In this document: positions 18,420 through 29,891 of the stretch, piece by piece
Layout: each line of letters starts with the position of its first letter
Position numbering within the stretch: position 1 is the first letter of the stretch
Origin: Artocarpus heterophyllus
Lineage: Eukaryota > Streptophyta > Magnoliopsida > Rosales > Moraceae
Direction of reading: 5' to 3'
Assembly (NCBI GenBank): GCA_025403435.1
Contig: CM046330.1
Coordinates: forward strand, 12,732,239 to 12,796,238
Length of the DNA stretch: 64,000 bases
Translations under genes and position numbers: made by a program
The notes under the pieces: model-generated
Databases searched by the model: none
Seen by the model: only the letters and a program-made list of their open reading frames with translations
Told to the model about the DNA's origin: nothing

Positions 18420-18665
18420 AAATTATTTTTTTGAGAATGTGACCCATTCTTTTGTGTACTCCTATATATAGGAGATGGTAGGGCTTATTTGTATGACTCA
18501 AAAAATTTGAGAGAGGTTAGAGAAAAACTTAGAGAGAGTATATGTGTAATTTTCTCTTGTAAACTTATTAATTATTATAATAAATTATTCTACAGCGGCT
18601 GAAAAGTGGTTGTAACTTTTACGTTAAAGGTGAACCACTATAAATTCTGTATACGTTTTTATTTA
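18420..18665 (+). mobile_element. Probable Ty1/copia LTR relic (R-U5 side)
   Basis: A 'cctatatatagg' TATA-like site is followed by the run 'gagagaggttagagaaaaa', then 'ttctcttgtaaac' and, at the end, 'ggtgaaccactataaattctg'. This order (TATA box, GA-rich leader, 'gtgaaccac...aattct') is familiar from R-U5 regions of plant copia LTRs. No tRNA primer site or second LTR follows, so it would be a solo or truncated LTR. This is pattern memory, not a search result. Confidence 0.4.
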
Positions 18666-20343
18666 TTTTTTGTTTTGCATATGAATTAGAGAGTCTAATT
18701 TGCAACACAAACAAGACACATACTCAAAAATAGTCATAATTGACCACCAACTACAAGGGAATTTACAAGGGAATTTGACTATGAATATTGACTAGATCGC
18801 TCAATAAAGACATATAAAGCACATGGGCGAACACAAGTGCCGAGACTCAACAGGAAACACTAGCTAGGTATGTAAAAATCAAGCATGACCAAAGCTCATT
18901 ACAAAGAACCACTACAGTCAATGGAAAAAACCAATCGACCGAGACAAAACACCAAATAATAAGGATACAAGCAACACAAAATAGAAATAAATCTAATAAT
19001 ATACCAACACACACACACTGCTATTTACAAACTCAAGCGGGTGGGACATACAAACAAAAATTGGTAGGTACCACCTCTGTTTAACAAAGCAACTCCTACT
19101 CCCCTGAAGAAGCATTATTGTTATTGAATTAATAAGCTTAAGGACTTCGACAACACGGACAAGACAACCGGCAATAAGCCGACCAACACGATCGTAGAGA
19201 ACAACTCAACAAGGACCCATGTAACTCCACCACCAGAAAGAACCAGCGTGACATTGACAAAGACCCACAAGGCTTTTCCACTAGGAAGCATATCAATATT
19301 CAAATACGCAAGTTATCATATTGCCTTTAAAAGTCGCAAGGGTATTGTAATAGTACAATTTAACATTCAAAATTTGCAAACTCCATTGTAAAATTTGCAA
19401 GTTAACATATTCCTGACATTAGTGGACTCAAATCTTCCGTTTATTTTCTGATGTCTCAAATAGTATCTAACTAATTATATTATGACACATTATTTGATGA
19501 AAAGCATGCAAAAACCAAATAGACACTATTTCAAACTTTTTAAATGATATATTATAAGAGAATTAGTTAAATAATATTTGAGATATAAAAAATTAGACAC
19601 AGATTTTGAATCCGACATTGGTGTGAGAAATTACGTTGACTTTGAGATATAGAGGATGACTTTCCTTATCCCAATTTTATGGGGAAAGTTTGTCTTCTAG
19701 GAGAAAAGGCTGCATTACTGGAGTAACTAGTCCAACTCTAGAAAGTAATTCATTGTCGCAACTTCTGCGTTAGTTTTAATGCGCTGATATATGTGTTGCA
19801 ATTGCATCACCGTTCATGCTTCTTATAGTTGCTTGGTAAGTAGGAATATGGAAGAAAATAGATTGAGTCTATCTTTTATAAACCAAATTTATAGGAATCA
19901 TTTGTCCAAATAAAGTCGGCAGTTTTCAAGGGGGAAGCGAAGTTTGAAGAAAAACCATAAATAAAATCAAAATGGATACATTGAAGTAATATTCTCATTT
20001 GAGGCTCTCATATATTTTTTTTTTCTTTTCATCTGGCACAACAACTCGCTTCTTTTTAAAGTGGTGTCAATAAAAATAAGGAAAAATCTAAAGCATTATT
20101 GAGAAAGTCATGTTTAATCAGCTAAAAAGAAAAAAGAAGAAGAAAGTTGCACTTTATAGAAATAGAATGGATACCAATTAGTTTGACCCTTTTAGTTTAG
20201 GAAAACAAAAAACAAAAAACAAAAAACAAAAATGGTTTTGACATACTGTAGTATTGACATTTTCAAAAAGCAAATTTGGTTGGACACAGATCATAGGAAA
20301 ACAAAGCTATATAAATAAATCCTCAGAATGGATCATATTATCC
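18666..20343. other. Intergenic DNA without recognised gene
   Basis: No domain or splice-supported frame is visible. A 60-codon frame on the minus strand at 19121-19303 is hydrophobic but isolated. A short direct repeat of 'aaatttgcaa' lies near 19370-19405. Confidence 0.5.
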
Positions 20344-21278
20344 GTGTTTGGTAGGAGGGAGAAATGGAAGGAGGGGGAGGGATGGAGGAATAGAGCAAGG
20401 GGAAGAGCCTCAATCCGTTGGTTGGGGGGAAAAAACGAGGGAGAGAAGAGATGAAGGGAGAGGCTCTTCATCAACAGCCACGATTTTGGATCTTTTTATC
20501 AGTGAAAAATCCGACATATCAAATCAAATTTTAATTAAAAATACCTTGAACCCTCAAAAATAACTTATTAACAAATAGTAAAATGAATGATTTAGTAATT
20601 AGACGTATAATTATCATCCATCCTTTTAACTAGGGTCCGTTTGGTAAATGGATTTGAATTATTGATTTGATTTGAGTTAGTGTGATTTGAATTAGGATTT
20701 GAGGCAGTGATTTGAATCGTTATCCAAATTGACGTTTGGATGTGCATTTAAGTTTTAATCTGAGTATAGAATAAAATTAAAATTTGTGTTTGGAGAAGTA
20801 GTGAAAGTAGTTTTTGATTTATCAACAAATCTAATAAAATCTTAATGATAATGATCCTAAAAAATATACAATATGAATTTTCATTTATTCCTCTCTTCAC
20901 TATAACACAATAAAAAAGGAATTATTTCAATTGGATAACAAATAAAAAAGTTATGATTTTTTTCTCAAATATAAGAGAGAATTTTAGTTTTTACTGTAGT
21001 AGAGATATCCGAGTATCAAAAGTTTAGGGGAGTCAGAACTTTGAAAACTTGGATTCTTGATACTAAAAAGATTCAGATTTTGGATGAAACAAACACGTAT
21101 CTAAAAGATTCTTAATACTCGAATCCAAATTTGAGTCCAAAGAATCCAAAAAGTTCTTGAAACAAACGGCCATTTTCTTTCATATCAAACAATATGAAAG
21201 ATTAATATAGTTATCTCTATACTTTGCATTTTTATCCTTCCTACCCTTCTACTCCCGTGTCTCTTACCAAATAAAGCC
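20344..21278. repeat. Candidate TIR element, with a second one nested inside
   Basis: The outer ends are 'gtgtttggtaggaggga' (20344) and, in reverse, 'ctttatttggtaagaga' (right end about 21277). An inner pair, 'ggtccgtttggtaaa' (20634) and reverse 'ggccgtttgtttcaa' (right end 21171), lies within. The interior has dense 'gatttgaat' and 'gaatccaaa' repeats that can pair. Target duplications are not clear for either. Confidence 0.4.
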
Positions 21279-22159
21279 TTAAAGAAATAAGAAAATTCAA
21301 GATGTATCTGTTAAAAAGGATCCATATGGACCATAACACTCATTCAGCTAGAAGATGATTAAAATTAAAAAAAATAATAAAAAAAAGGAACTGTTGAAGA
21401 AAATTTGTGAGTTATCACTAATAACTACAAAAGTTCGACGTGAGAAATGAGATTGAACATTTTATTTCTTTTTTTTATTTATCGAAAAACATTTTAGTTC
21501 GACGTACTGTAGTTTTACTCGTGGTTATGCAAAAACATGATACACCAAAAGTAGATTTTGTAATCATAAGATTCCGTTACGGCCACTCTACCAATCATAC
21601 AAATATTTTCTCTCTTTGCCCCATCCCATGTTGCCCATGCATTTGGTCCCCCCTCCCCACCCAACCTAAAAAAAAAAGAAAAAGAAAAAGAAAAAAAAAA
21701 GATACACATATATCCTTAACTACAACTACTATTATTACTAGTACTGTTAATAATAATAATAATAATAAACATTATGCAACAGTTTTCCATTGGGCTGTGG
21801 TTATTGGAAAAGATCCAAGAGATAAAAGAACCAATCTTCCATCGCCTTGATAACTAAAAGGTTATTTAACATTGTTGGCCCCTAAACTTATTGTATAGTT
21901 GCAACTTAGCCTTTGAATTTTTAATTTTAGCAAGTCGTTCTATAAACTTATAAATTTGTAACAAATCACTTTAATTGATCACAATTTTAAGTGTTTGATT
22001 AAAATTGATATGTGATTTTTACTTAGGTCGTTAATTAAAAGTATAAAAATGTTTTTTTTTAAATGTAATCTAAATTTATATCCAAACCAAAGTTAAGTCA
22101 AAATTTTGTAGTTTGATAAAACTGAATTAAGCATATTAACTACAATAAATTAAGAAATG

Positions 22160-23013
22160 CTATGATAAAAAGGGTCTTATCAATAAGACTTTTTTTTGTT
22201 CATTAGATTTAGATCCAATGGTAAAAAACAAATGAGTTCATTATAAGTTTATTAAGTTCAAGCACACCAAATTTTTCTTTTTTAACAAAAGCTAAAAACG
22301 AGGGAAAAAATCCCAATTTTTTTTATGGTGTTATGTTTGCTCCGCCCATGTTATGCCTCCTTCATCAGCCACCCTAGGTCTTGTGTCACTGCGCCTGTCA
22401 CTCCGTCGTTGGAGGTTGCTCTGTCGCATGGGTCACCGAAGGACAATCACTTTGCTACTGCTCACCTCAGTTTCTTTTTTTTTTCTGTCTAATTTTTTAA
22501 AAAAATTTAAATGGAGGTCCTGATGTTGATAGTCCACAGTGCTAACGAATTGTTTGCGACCTAGCATGAGTGGAAGAGCTTCACCGACGCGCTGCCAACA
22601 AGGAGAAAAAAAAAAGATCGCTACCAGATCTTGTCGAGACGGAAGAAAAGCTCCATCGCGACACGACCAAATAGATTTCATCCCCAGCTACAATTTCTCC
22701 CCAATTGCAACCCTTGGTCTTAAATCAAGCAGCCGCCACCCCTCCACTGGATTGGAACGGCATTGATGCCCCGTCGTTGATGAAGAAGCCTCCTTCATGG
22801 GTTTTTCATCACTTTGTTTTTTTTTAGTTGATTTATTAGTTTTTTTTTAATTTTAATCTTAATTTTGATTTTGATTTTGATTTTGATTTTGATTTTGATT
22901 TTGATTGTGTAAGGAGAAACCTATTCTTATTAGATTGAATTGAATGTTTTAAACCGTTATATTAAATCCAATGGCTTAAAAAATAGGTCTTATTGATAAG
23001 ATTCTTATCATAG
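22160..23013. mobile_element. Inner TIR element with GC-richer core
   Basis: The ends are CTATGATAA ... TTATCATAG, followed inward on both sides by 'tcttatcaataagac' and then 'atccaatgg'/'ccattggat'. This is an inverted repeat of about 60 bp with small gaps. The core (22340-22790) is clearly less AT-rich than its surroundings and holds frames of 75-82 codons on both strands with no recognised domain. A host-gene fragment captured between TIRs (Pack-type) is possible but unproven. It lies entirely inside the 21859-23240 element. Confidence 0.55.
22862..22905. repeat. (TTTTGA)n microsatellite
   Basis: About seven tandem TTTTGA units lie inside the inner TIR element. Confidence 0.9.
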
Positions 23014-23947
23014 TATTTTCAAAATTTGGGTCTAAAAATATAAAAATGACTCTTCATGTCAATAATCAACTATTTATGTGTAAATTACATACCAATTTTA
23101 GTCAAAAAACTAAAACACTATCAATGGAGGGTGATTTGCTATAGATTTATAAATTTGGAGCGCATATTGCCAAAATTAAAAGTTTAGGCGCCAAATTGTA
23201 AATATACAAAATGTTTAGGGAGTAACAGTACCAAATACCTGAACTATAAATTAATAAACTTAAGAAACATGTGAGGTAAAATGAAAAAAAAAAAAATCAA
23301 GTGCTAACTATGTGGAGGATCCATCTACATCCACACTCAATTGTTAATTTTGTTACGGTGGAGAATGATAGTAGAGGATAATGTGTCTGTGAGATCATAT
23401 GATATAATATATATTTATGGACTATGAGTCTATTTAGAAACATAGTTCAAACAAAAATTTGAGCCTAAAATAATATAACATTTCAAATCTTACGAGAGAA
23501 ACCGCTATAGTAAAGTTAGATTGAGTCAAATCTTTTTTTTATTAAACTATGTTTTCAAATGAACTCAATAATGCTCGCATTAGGGCATAGGGCATATAAT
23601 CTTCCACAGAAGGATCCCAGTCTTAGGTGGTTATACTTCTAGGGATGTGATCTATGTAATTTTTCAATTGATAAGATTTAGTACATGTATTCCTACTTTG
23701 GGTGGTAGCTTAAGGCTTTAGGGCCTCAACATTTAACAAGGGAGCTTGACCCTAAGACCTTGCTCGACCTCTCTATGATGGTGGAATGGGGTCGAGCCTT
23801 TGAGACCCTCAAGACTTAACTTCCTCGGTCATTAACAACATGACACATGGCAAGTGATTATTGGCTTAGAGAGCTGGCCCAATATAGAGTTGCTCATATT
23901 GAAGGGAAAAAATGTTTTAGATTGTAGTAACCCTTTTGAAGGGGAGT

Positions 23948-24934
23948 TAGAGATGCAAGAATGGGCCAACCCTGCTTGGCCTAGCCCATTCTCGTTAGGC
24001 CCATGTGGGCCGTTAGCCAAGGCTGGCCTAGCCCACGAATTTTATAGGCTGGGCTAGGCTGGCCCAAATAAGAATTACCTCTGCCTAACCCATATCATAG
24101 GCTCATTTTATATTGGCCAGGTTGGGCCGTGATATGGGCCTTGAATGAGCTGGTCAATTTAAGCCAATCTACGAATTAGGATAGATAGGCTTATCGTGGC
24201 TGATATGTGTTTAGATAGGCTAGTGCATCTAAGTATACAATTTTCATTGTTTTTATTTTTATTTTTTATTTTTTGTTTTTGAATTTTTAAATAAGTTAAC
24301 AAATATAAACGTTTGAATAGTTAATGGTAATGTGAAAAGTGATGTTTTATTGGCGATTTCTTCATTAAAAACCTTTACAAAGAAAACCCAATAGGATAAA
24401 ATTTTGATAAGGAAAAAAGAGTACAATCAAGATAATTATACATAAGATGCTTATAAAGTTACTAAAAAACATAAAAATAAGCTTGCCAATGATGTGATAT
24501 GTGAGGCCTTCTACTGGCTAAGGTCATCCTCAGCCATGTTCACCCATGAATGAACATGAAAAATACATATTTAAATAAACATATATATATATATATAAAT
24601 GAAATTAGGCTAAATTAGGCTACAATGGGCCTTTGGTGGGTTAGCCCATTGTAGGCCTGTTTAGGCCTTTCACAAGCCAGGATGGGCTGACCCATTATGG
24701 GTCTTACACGGCCCCTTGGCCGGCCTAAGCCTGGCCTAGCCTAGCCTATGATGTTTTATAGGTTGTGTCGAGTAGGCCCACCAGCCGATAAATGCAGCTC
24801 AACCCAGCCCAATCCACCAATATTTATGGACTGGGCTGTGCCTTGAACAGTGATGGGCCATGCTGGCCCGGCCCGTCACTACATCGTGATGGACCTAGGC
24901 CGGCTATGGGCCTCGGTCTATTATTGCATCTCTA
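23948..24934. mobile_element. Non-autonomous hAT element with GGCC-rich subterminal repeats
   Basis: The termini TAGAGATGCAAGAAT and ATTATTGCATCTCTA are inverted repeats. The 8-bp flanks aggggagt (23940-23947) and agaggagt (24935-24942) match at 7 of 8 positions, the duplication length of hAT elements. The first 250 bp and last 320 bp are crowded with variants of 'ggctaggctggccc' and 'gggctgggc' in both orientations, as in hAT subterminal transposase-binding arrays. The middle is AT-rich with a (AT)n run near 24580. No transposase is encoded. Confidence 0.75.
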
Positions 24935-24953
24935 AGAGGAGTACATGGGGTAA

Positions 24954-25017
24954 AGCTCTCATATGCTACAGTTCTCAAAACCAAACTGAGGTTTAAACTA
25001 TTTTCCCAAACACCATA
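24954..25017. repeat. Fragment of MITE family 1
   Basis: It contains 'taaagctctcatatgctacag' in part and the right-end signature 'ttcccaaacacc'. The left end is missing. Confidence 0.4.
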
Positions 25018-25481
25018 TAAGCCTAAAATATCATAAGTTTTAATTAAGGACGTAAAAGTAAATAACAAATTTTAGCGAAATAAAAAATAAGTAAACAACA
25101 GTAAATATAAGATTAAACAAAATTATTATAAATTAATTTCATAAAATTTACAAAAAATAAATACAGACGATATAAAAAATCTACATATATGGTTTTTTTT
25201 TAAGAGTTTTATCTAATTTTTTATTTTGATTTTATATAGTTTTAGAAAATTAATCTAGGATTCATCAATAAAAATGTAAGTCTAGAATTTTATGTTACAA
25301 AACACACATTCAAGAGACCAAAATAAAATTTTGAAAATCTAGAAGGTAGTGTTTCGATATTTTTCAAATAATAAGATACTAATGTGAATTTTTTTAAAAA
25401 AACAAAGTACCATAATGATAATAACCCAAATTCAAAATTAGGTCATTAATAATAATTTCTAAAAAATTTATTTGATCCATA

Positions 25482-25740
25482 GGGTGTTTGCAAATGTGTT
25501 TGATCTCAAAATTACAACATGCGAGTGTTTTACATAATAACATGTATGAACTTTACACTATAAACGGTTCAAACTAATAAGTTTGAAGTCTTCTCCCAAA
25601 CACAAGGCAAATGTTGGTCTTATTATATCTTTAATTGAGTGTTTAGCTTTCTCAGTTTCAACCAAAACTTTTAATTGCTACAATGTAAAGCTTTCACATA
25701 CTATAGTAATTTCAACCAAAATTGGGTCAGACTAATGGTT
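25482..25740. repeat. Two fragments of MITE family 1
   Basis: The first begins TA-GGGTGTTTGCAAATG at 25480 and ends near 25604 with 'ctcccaaacac'. A second partial copy (about 25636-25740) carries 'gctacaatgtaaagctttc' and 'acatactatagtaa'. Both are truncated or deleted internally. Confidence 0.4.
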
Positions 25741-25744
25741 TTAA

Positions 25745-26295
25745 CTAGGGATAATAACAAGGCAGATTTGGAGTGGGGTACTGTTTTCGCTAACCCGTCC
25801 TGCAAAGAAAAACAAGCTCCATCCCCTCTCCATCAACCCACATAAATTGGCAAGAGATGGGGCGAGTTTTCTCGTCATAGGTCTGGGATACTCATGCTAC
25901 CTCATTTACTCAATTAATTAATTTCATTATAAAATAAATAAATAATTAACACACCTATATAAAACTACAAGATAAAAATAAAAGAAAGTTATATTTTAAA
26001 ATTTTTATAGATATTATGTAATATAACATTATATACAAAATTACATAAATAAATTAAAACATATTTTATATAATATATTTAATTTAAAAATAAAATATAA
26101 ATTAAACAGAGCAGGTAAACAGGGAATAAGATCGAAGACCTTTATACCCGTTCCCACCTCATAACTTGTGATGGGTTACAGCTTTAAGTTGTTTACAATG
26201 TTAACCCATTTATAATTGGGTTTTTCTCGTTTCATTTAAAACAAATCCCCGTGGGTGAATGGGTATCGGCAATTAATACCAACTTTGCCATCCCC
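25745..26295. repeat. Degenerate hAT-like element (candidate)
   Basis: The left end 'tagggataataacaaggc' and the right end in reverse ('ggggatggcaaagttgg') resemble hAT termini. Inside each end are 'gagtggggtac'/'gggtaacc' and 'cccgtgggtgaatgggta' motifs like those of plant hAT families with GGG/CCC subterminal repeats. No target duplication was found. Confidence 0.35.
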
Positions 26296-26299
26296 CCTT

Positions 26300-28970
26300 A
26301 CCCCTTTTTTTTTTTTTTTAAAGGAGCTTAAATCGCCTTTCAAGACGACCTAGTAACCAAAGGCACATTTAATGGTTCCAATAAATGTCAGAGAAAAGGA
26401 AAGCAAAACAGGGCTTGCAATTTACAGCTTTGAAACAAGAGGATTTAAATCCGAGTAATTCTATTTAATTTTATAAGGTTAAAATTATATTATTAACAAA
26501 GTAATATAACTCAATCTAAAAAATACATTATATATTAGATTAAGACTTACGATTAACTTACGGTTTTATAAAATATGAGGTTACGGTTTTATAAAATATG
26601 AGGTTATAACTCGACAGATGATAAGGATAACAATGATTTTTTTAAAATGCTTGTGGGGATCGGCAGATTGGACTAAATACATATTGAAAACTTCTCGGTT
26701 CTCACTACTAATTGGCAGCGATTAAAAACATGAGCTTCTTTTTAACTTTTAATTTTTAATTTTCCAAAGCTCTGAGTATCTTACATTTATATCAGGTGGC
26801 ATCAAGTTACTCAGGTCCAGAAAAGGACACTTCGTTTAATAGTTCCAAATTCAGATCACAGACCCCGATGATATTAGTAGGATGCAGTGCAAATGTTACA
26901 AGTACACTCAAGTGCGGAGTTTCATAAAGATGGCCATGAAAATAGCTTTCGGCCGGACCATTGTCATTTTTCAATTCCCATCACCTTTTATTTTTTGGAT
27001 TCTTCCTGCCACGGTTCCATTTTTGGAAAAAAATGAAATTTCTTTAATTAGATTACAATATAGGTTTTTTAAGATGTTTAAAACATCAATTTTAACCTAT
27101 CCCAGTTACAATCATAAACTGTGTAAAGCTATCAATGGCTATAGTAAAAAGCAAGAAATTGATACAATAAAACTCTTGTATACTCCAGTTTTTAAATTTA
27201 AAAAATATGTTCTAAGTGATTCTCCAAACGGATGGTTTATTACTTTGGTACTATCTATTCTAAGGAAACATCGTATTTGTATCTTGTTGTTTGAAAAATA
27301 TTAAAATGACATGTTACAATATTTGAAAACGTCATTTTGGTATCCTGAGTTTGCATTTTGTGATATAAAATTTCTAACGTATCCTTTTATTAACAAATAC
27401 GAAATTATTTTGTCAAAAATATATAACAAAATAATGCAAACAATGCTAAAAAATGAATTAGTCCACATATGCTATTCTTTGATGAGTTTTGTTTAATCTT
27501 TTGTTTTGATTTTCTATCATAGTTTTACAAAATTAATTTAGAAATCATTAATAAAAGTTAAAACAGGAATTTCATGTCCAAAAAAATAAACTTAGGGTAC
27601 CAAAATGATATGTTTGAATACTATAAGGTACCATTTTGCAATTTTCTAAACACATAATATTAATATGATATTTCTCTAAAACACATGGTACTAAAATGAT
27701 AATATCTTTATGAAAAATACCTACCATATTAATAGGGTATTGTTTTGAACTTTTAGATCTTAAACATCTTTATCAAATTCAATCAATTTAACATACATTT
27801 TTCATACTGATGTGATTTTAACCATATTCATTCGAGTTTATTGGTACGACCGATTGTATATCACGGCTAATATTGGTGTCTAAATTTCGTTAACTTGAAA
27901 TATTTTCCTCTTTTTTAAAAAAAGGAAAGAAATGCATGTTACTAGGATGACCCTATAGTATTCTATTCTTTTATTTATTTATTTATTTACGACAATTGAA
28001 ATGAAGAGCATAAAAATTCAATACCGATAGGTTATTGTTCTGAACCGTACCTTATTTTGTTAATTTTACATGCTTTTTTTATTTTAAAGTAATTTAAACG
28101 ATACCCAAGTTGAAAAACATACACTATAAATAAAGATAGGATATGCTGCCATAAAAAAAACCTCTATTTATTGATTACAAAAGAGAAGTGCCTAGAACAT
28201 TCTCTTTGTCACTCTCCCATCACTGTGGCTGTCATAATGATTATGAGAGGCGCACATATTAACGATATGAAAGGGAAATTGCAACACCAACATCCTTGGC
28301 ACAACTCTAATTACCATTATCCACTTTATTGTTTGCTCCACCTTTGTTCCATCATGGGATCCACACAAATTAACAATAAGAAAGAGACGATAGCAACTCA
28401 TATGTTCTCCAACACAACTCATAATTGTGATACAAATGTTCTTAACACAACTCTAATCTCGTATCCTCTTTGCTGCTAGACCATTTTTGGCTGCTCAATT
28501 CTTAAGATCCACGCAAATCAACGATTACAATAATTACAACCAGTGATGGAGCTAGTTTTCAACCTCATTAGATGCATGATAATACTAATTATTTTTCGAA
28601 CATAAATAATCAGAAAAATATACAAAAAAAAAATTAAAGTATACTATTTTTCAAGAACTACCAAATATATATAGAGATTTTACCACATGAAAAAAACACT
28701 ACCAATAGGGTTTTGTCTTGAAACATTGAATTTGTATAAAAAAAAAAATCTTGTTTTGCAAACTTTTTACTTTAATCTAATTTTGATCAGATTGATAAGG
28801 ATACTCTATTATAGAAGGTTTTTTTTTTTTTTTCAACTTTAAACGTTACATTTTGAGGTTATAAAAATTAATACCTTATATTTTGCAATTCATCATATTT
28901 ATACTTTCAGATTTCCAATTTAATTATGCTGAATTCTTATATTTCGTCGATCATTAGTCAATTATGCTCT
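26300..28970. other. Very AT-rich spacer, no gene recognised
   Basis: The longest frame (26882-27304, 140 codons) is Phe/Ile/Lys-rich as expected from AT-rich DNA and has no domain. A short tandem duplication 'ggttttataaaatatgag' occurs at about 26561-26602. Confidence 0.55.
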
Positions 28971-29891
28971 TAATAAACTAAAGGGTAAATAGCTCTGTTG
29001 GTTCTAACCTTTTTAAAAAGTTACAATTTAGTCCTTAACTTTTTTTTTTTAATTATTTAGGCCTAACCTTTCATATTTGGTACTAAAGGACCGAATTTAC
29101 TAACGAATTTCAATTTAGATGTCCTCTTAGGAGCACATTTGGTCTATTTTTGATGAAAAGACGAATATGCCCTCATCCTCTCTCATAGTTTTATTTGGAA
29201 AAAACCAAAAAATCAATGGAAAAGAAACGATAGAAACATTGTAAAACTCTCTCTCATGCTCGTCCTCTCCAAATGAAAAAAATCTGGGTCATACGGGATT
29301 GTGAAGGCTGATTAAATACTCATTTATGTGATTTTCTATTGCAATGATGGCGATTTGGCGGCCTAATATTAGGCCCCAACTTTAAAAAAGGTGATAAATT
29401 AGTCTCCAATGTTACAAAAAAGGTGACAATTAGTCCCTCGAACTAGATCTATTTTTTTATGCAAATAGCAAAACCCATTAAAATTTTCTTTAGATATTAT
29501 CCAGATTTCTATTAAATGCAACAAAACACACCAAAACAATAAGGATTACAATAATAATAGTGCAAAAACTTAATCTATGAGCTATAAATTGAGGAAGATG
29601 ATGATCTTGATCTTTCATTTGGACGTCCAGTTCATTAATCGTTTGCAACAAACCCAAAATAATCAACCTTGATCTTAGACACATTTGCGGATCATACAAT
29701 CTAAAAAACACACATTCACTCGTCTTTACATAAGAAGAAAACAATGATTAAAACAAAGTTTCAAATTTTTGAATAATTTCTTTTAAAAAAATTAATTAAA
29801 ACAGAGTAAAACATCCACTTACATCAGCATTCTCACAAACATAAAACCTCCAACCTGGGTTCGCATCAGTCCATGAAGTAACCATCTTGCT

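Larger units (their letters stand above)
21859..23240. repeat. Outer Mutator-like TIR element (host of a nested element)
   Basis: The left end (21859 on, 'aggttatttaacattg') and the right end in reverse complement ('aggtatttggtactg') are inverted. They stay similar for well over 100 bp: both carry 'ccctaaac', 'ttttaattttagcaa/ggcaa' and 'ataaatt' stretches in order. The 9-bp flanks do not match convincingly. There is no transposase. Confidence 0.5.

Noticed and set aside
26882..27304. 140-codon frame in AT-rich spacer
   Set aside because: Composition is that of AT-rich random DNA. No domain, no splice context, no neighbouring gene signals.
28540..28600. A further hAT insertion starting at 'cagtgatggagctag'
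   Set aside because: The start resembles the end of the 48327 element, but no matching right end or duplication was found.
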